A stretch of DNA of 64,000 nucleotides from Pempheris klunzingeri (lineage: Eukaryota; Chordata; Actinopteri; Acropomatiformes; Pempheridae). The notes below the pieces were generated by a model. The model was not told where the DNA came from and made no database searches. It saw nothing but the letters and a program-made list of their open reading frames with translations. The position numbers and the translations under genes are program-made. Positions 63,851 to 64,000 of this stretch are shown piece by piece. Location of the stretch: positions 11,517,338-11,581,337 of the forward strand of contig NC_092028.1 in assembly GCF_042242105.1 (NCBI RefSeq), written 5' to 3'. Each line of letters begins with the position of its first letter. The stretch's first letter is position 1.

Positions 63851-64000
63851 CTTCCTGTTTTTTAAATCCTATACGAGATATTTTAACATGCGTGTAGCAA
63901 CTCACACTTTTATTAAGCGACTGTCAATCAGCTAAAGGTATCTGGACTCATGCACAGGCTTCTTTCTCCCGGCTCCTCCACATATTTACTAATTTCACCC

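Overview
The window is a stretch of teleost fish nuclear DNA. The evidence is vertebrate genes with many short exons and GT-AG introns, CpG-containing promoters, abundant (CA)n and (TA)n microsatellites, and dispersed repeats of a kind common in ray-finned fish. Several genes (a TEX33/CIMIP4-like gene, the MPST/TST pair, MIEF1, ATF4 and ADSL) lie together on human chromosome 22q12-q13, so the block keeps an old linkage group. UBE2I, which is on human chromosome 16, is an intruder in it. No retroviral or other capsid-bearing element was recognised.

Layout. 1.0-3.3 kb (-): 3' exons of a TEX33/CIMIP4-like gene. 5.0-8.6 kb (-): complete ube2i (SUMO E2, 158 aa). 11.5-16.1 kb (-): two tandem mercaptopyruvate sulfurtransferase genes. 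16.6-17.1 kb: a short Tc1/mariner-type non-autonomous transposon with a TA target site. 18.95-19.5 kb (-): a broken inverted copy of the 3' end of the next gene. 22.5-27.6 kb (+): a large, unusual four-part enzyme of 1583 aa, made of a carnitine acyltransferase-like domain, an isoaspartyl peptidase/L-asparaginase-like domain, two HIT-like modules and an Asp/Asn-tRNA synthetase-type catalytic core. Almost all of it is in one 3.9 kb exon. 29-35.5 kb (+): mief1, with its 70-codon upstream microprotein ORF. 35.6-40.3 kb (-): ctsd (cathepsin D), tail to tail with mief1. 43.2-47.1 kb (+): an apolipoprotein L-like gene with a long proline-rich N-terminus. 47.4-50.3 kb (+): atf4, with both regulatory uORFs intact. 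53.9-57.6 kb (-): a GIMAP-like gene with two AIG1 GTPase domains. 59.1 kb to the window edge (+): the first nine exons of adsl.

Most genes are unrelated housekeeping or stress genes held together by ancestry rather than by pathway. Two of them carry translational-control uORFs (mief1 and atf4). The candidate for an undescribed system is the fusion enzyme. Its parts are an acyl-CoA-dependent transferase, an Asn/isoAsp amidohydrolase, nucleotidyl-hydrolysing HIT folds and an amino-acid-adenylating synthetase core without a visible anticodon-binding domain. Together they suggest a self-contained enzyme acting on an aspartate- or asparagine-derived acyl metabolite. That function is inference; the domain order is read directly from the sequence.
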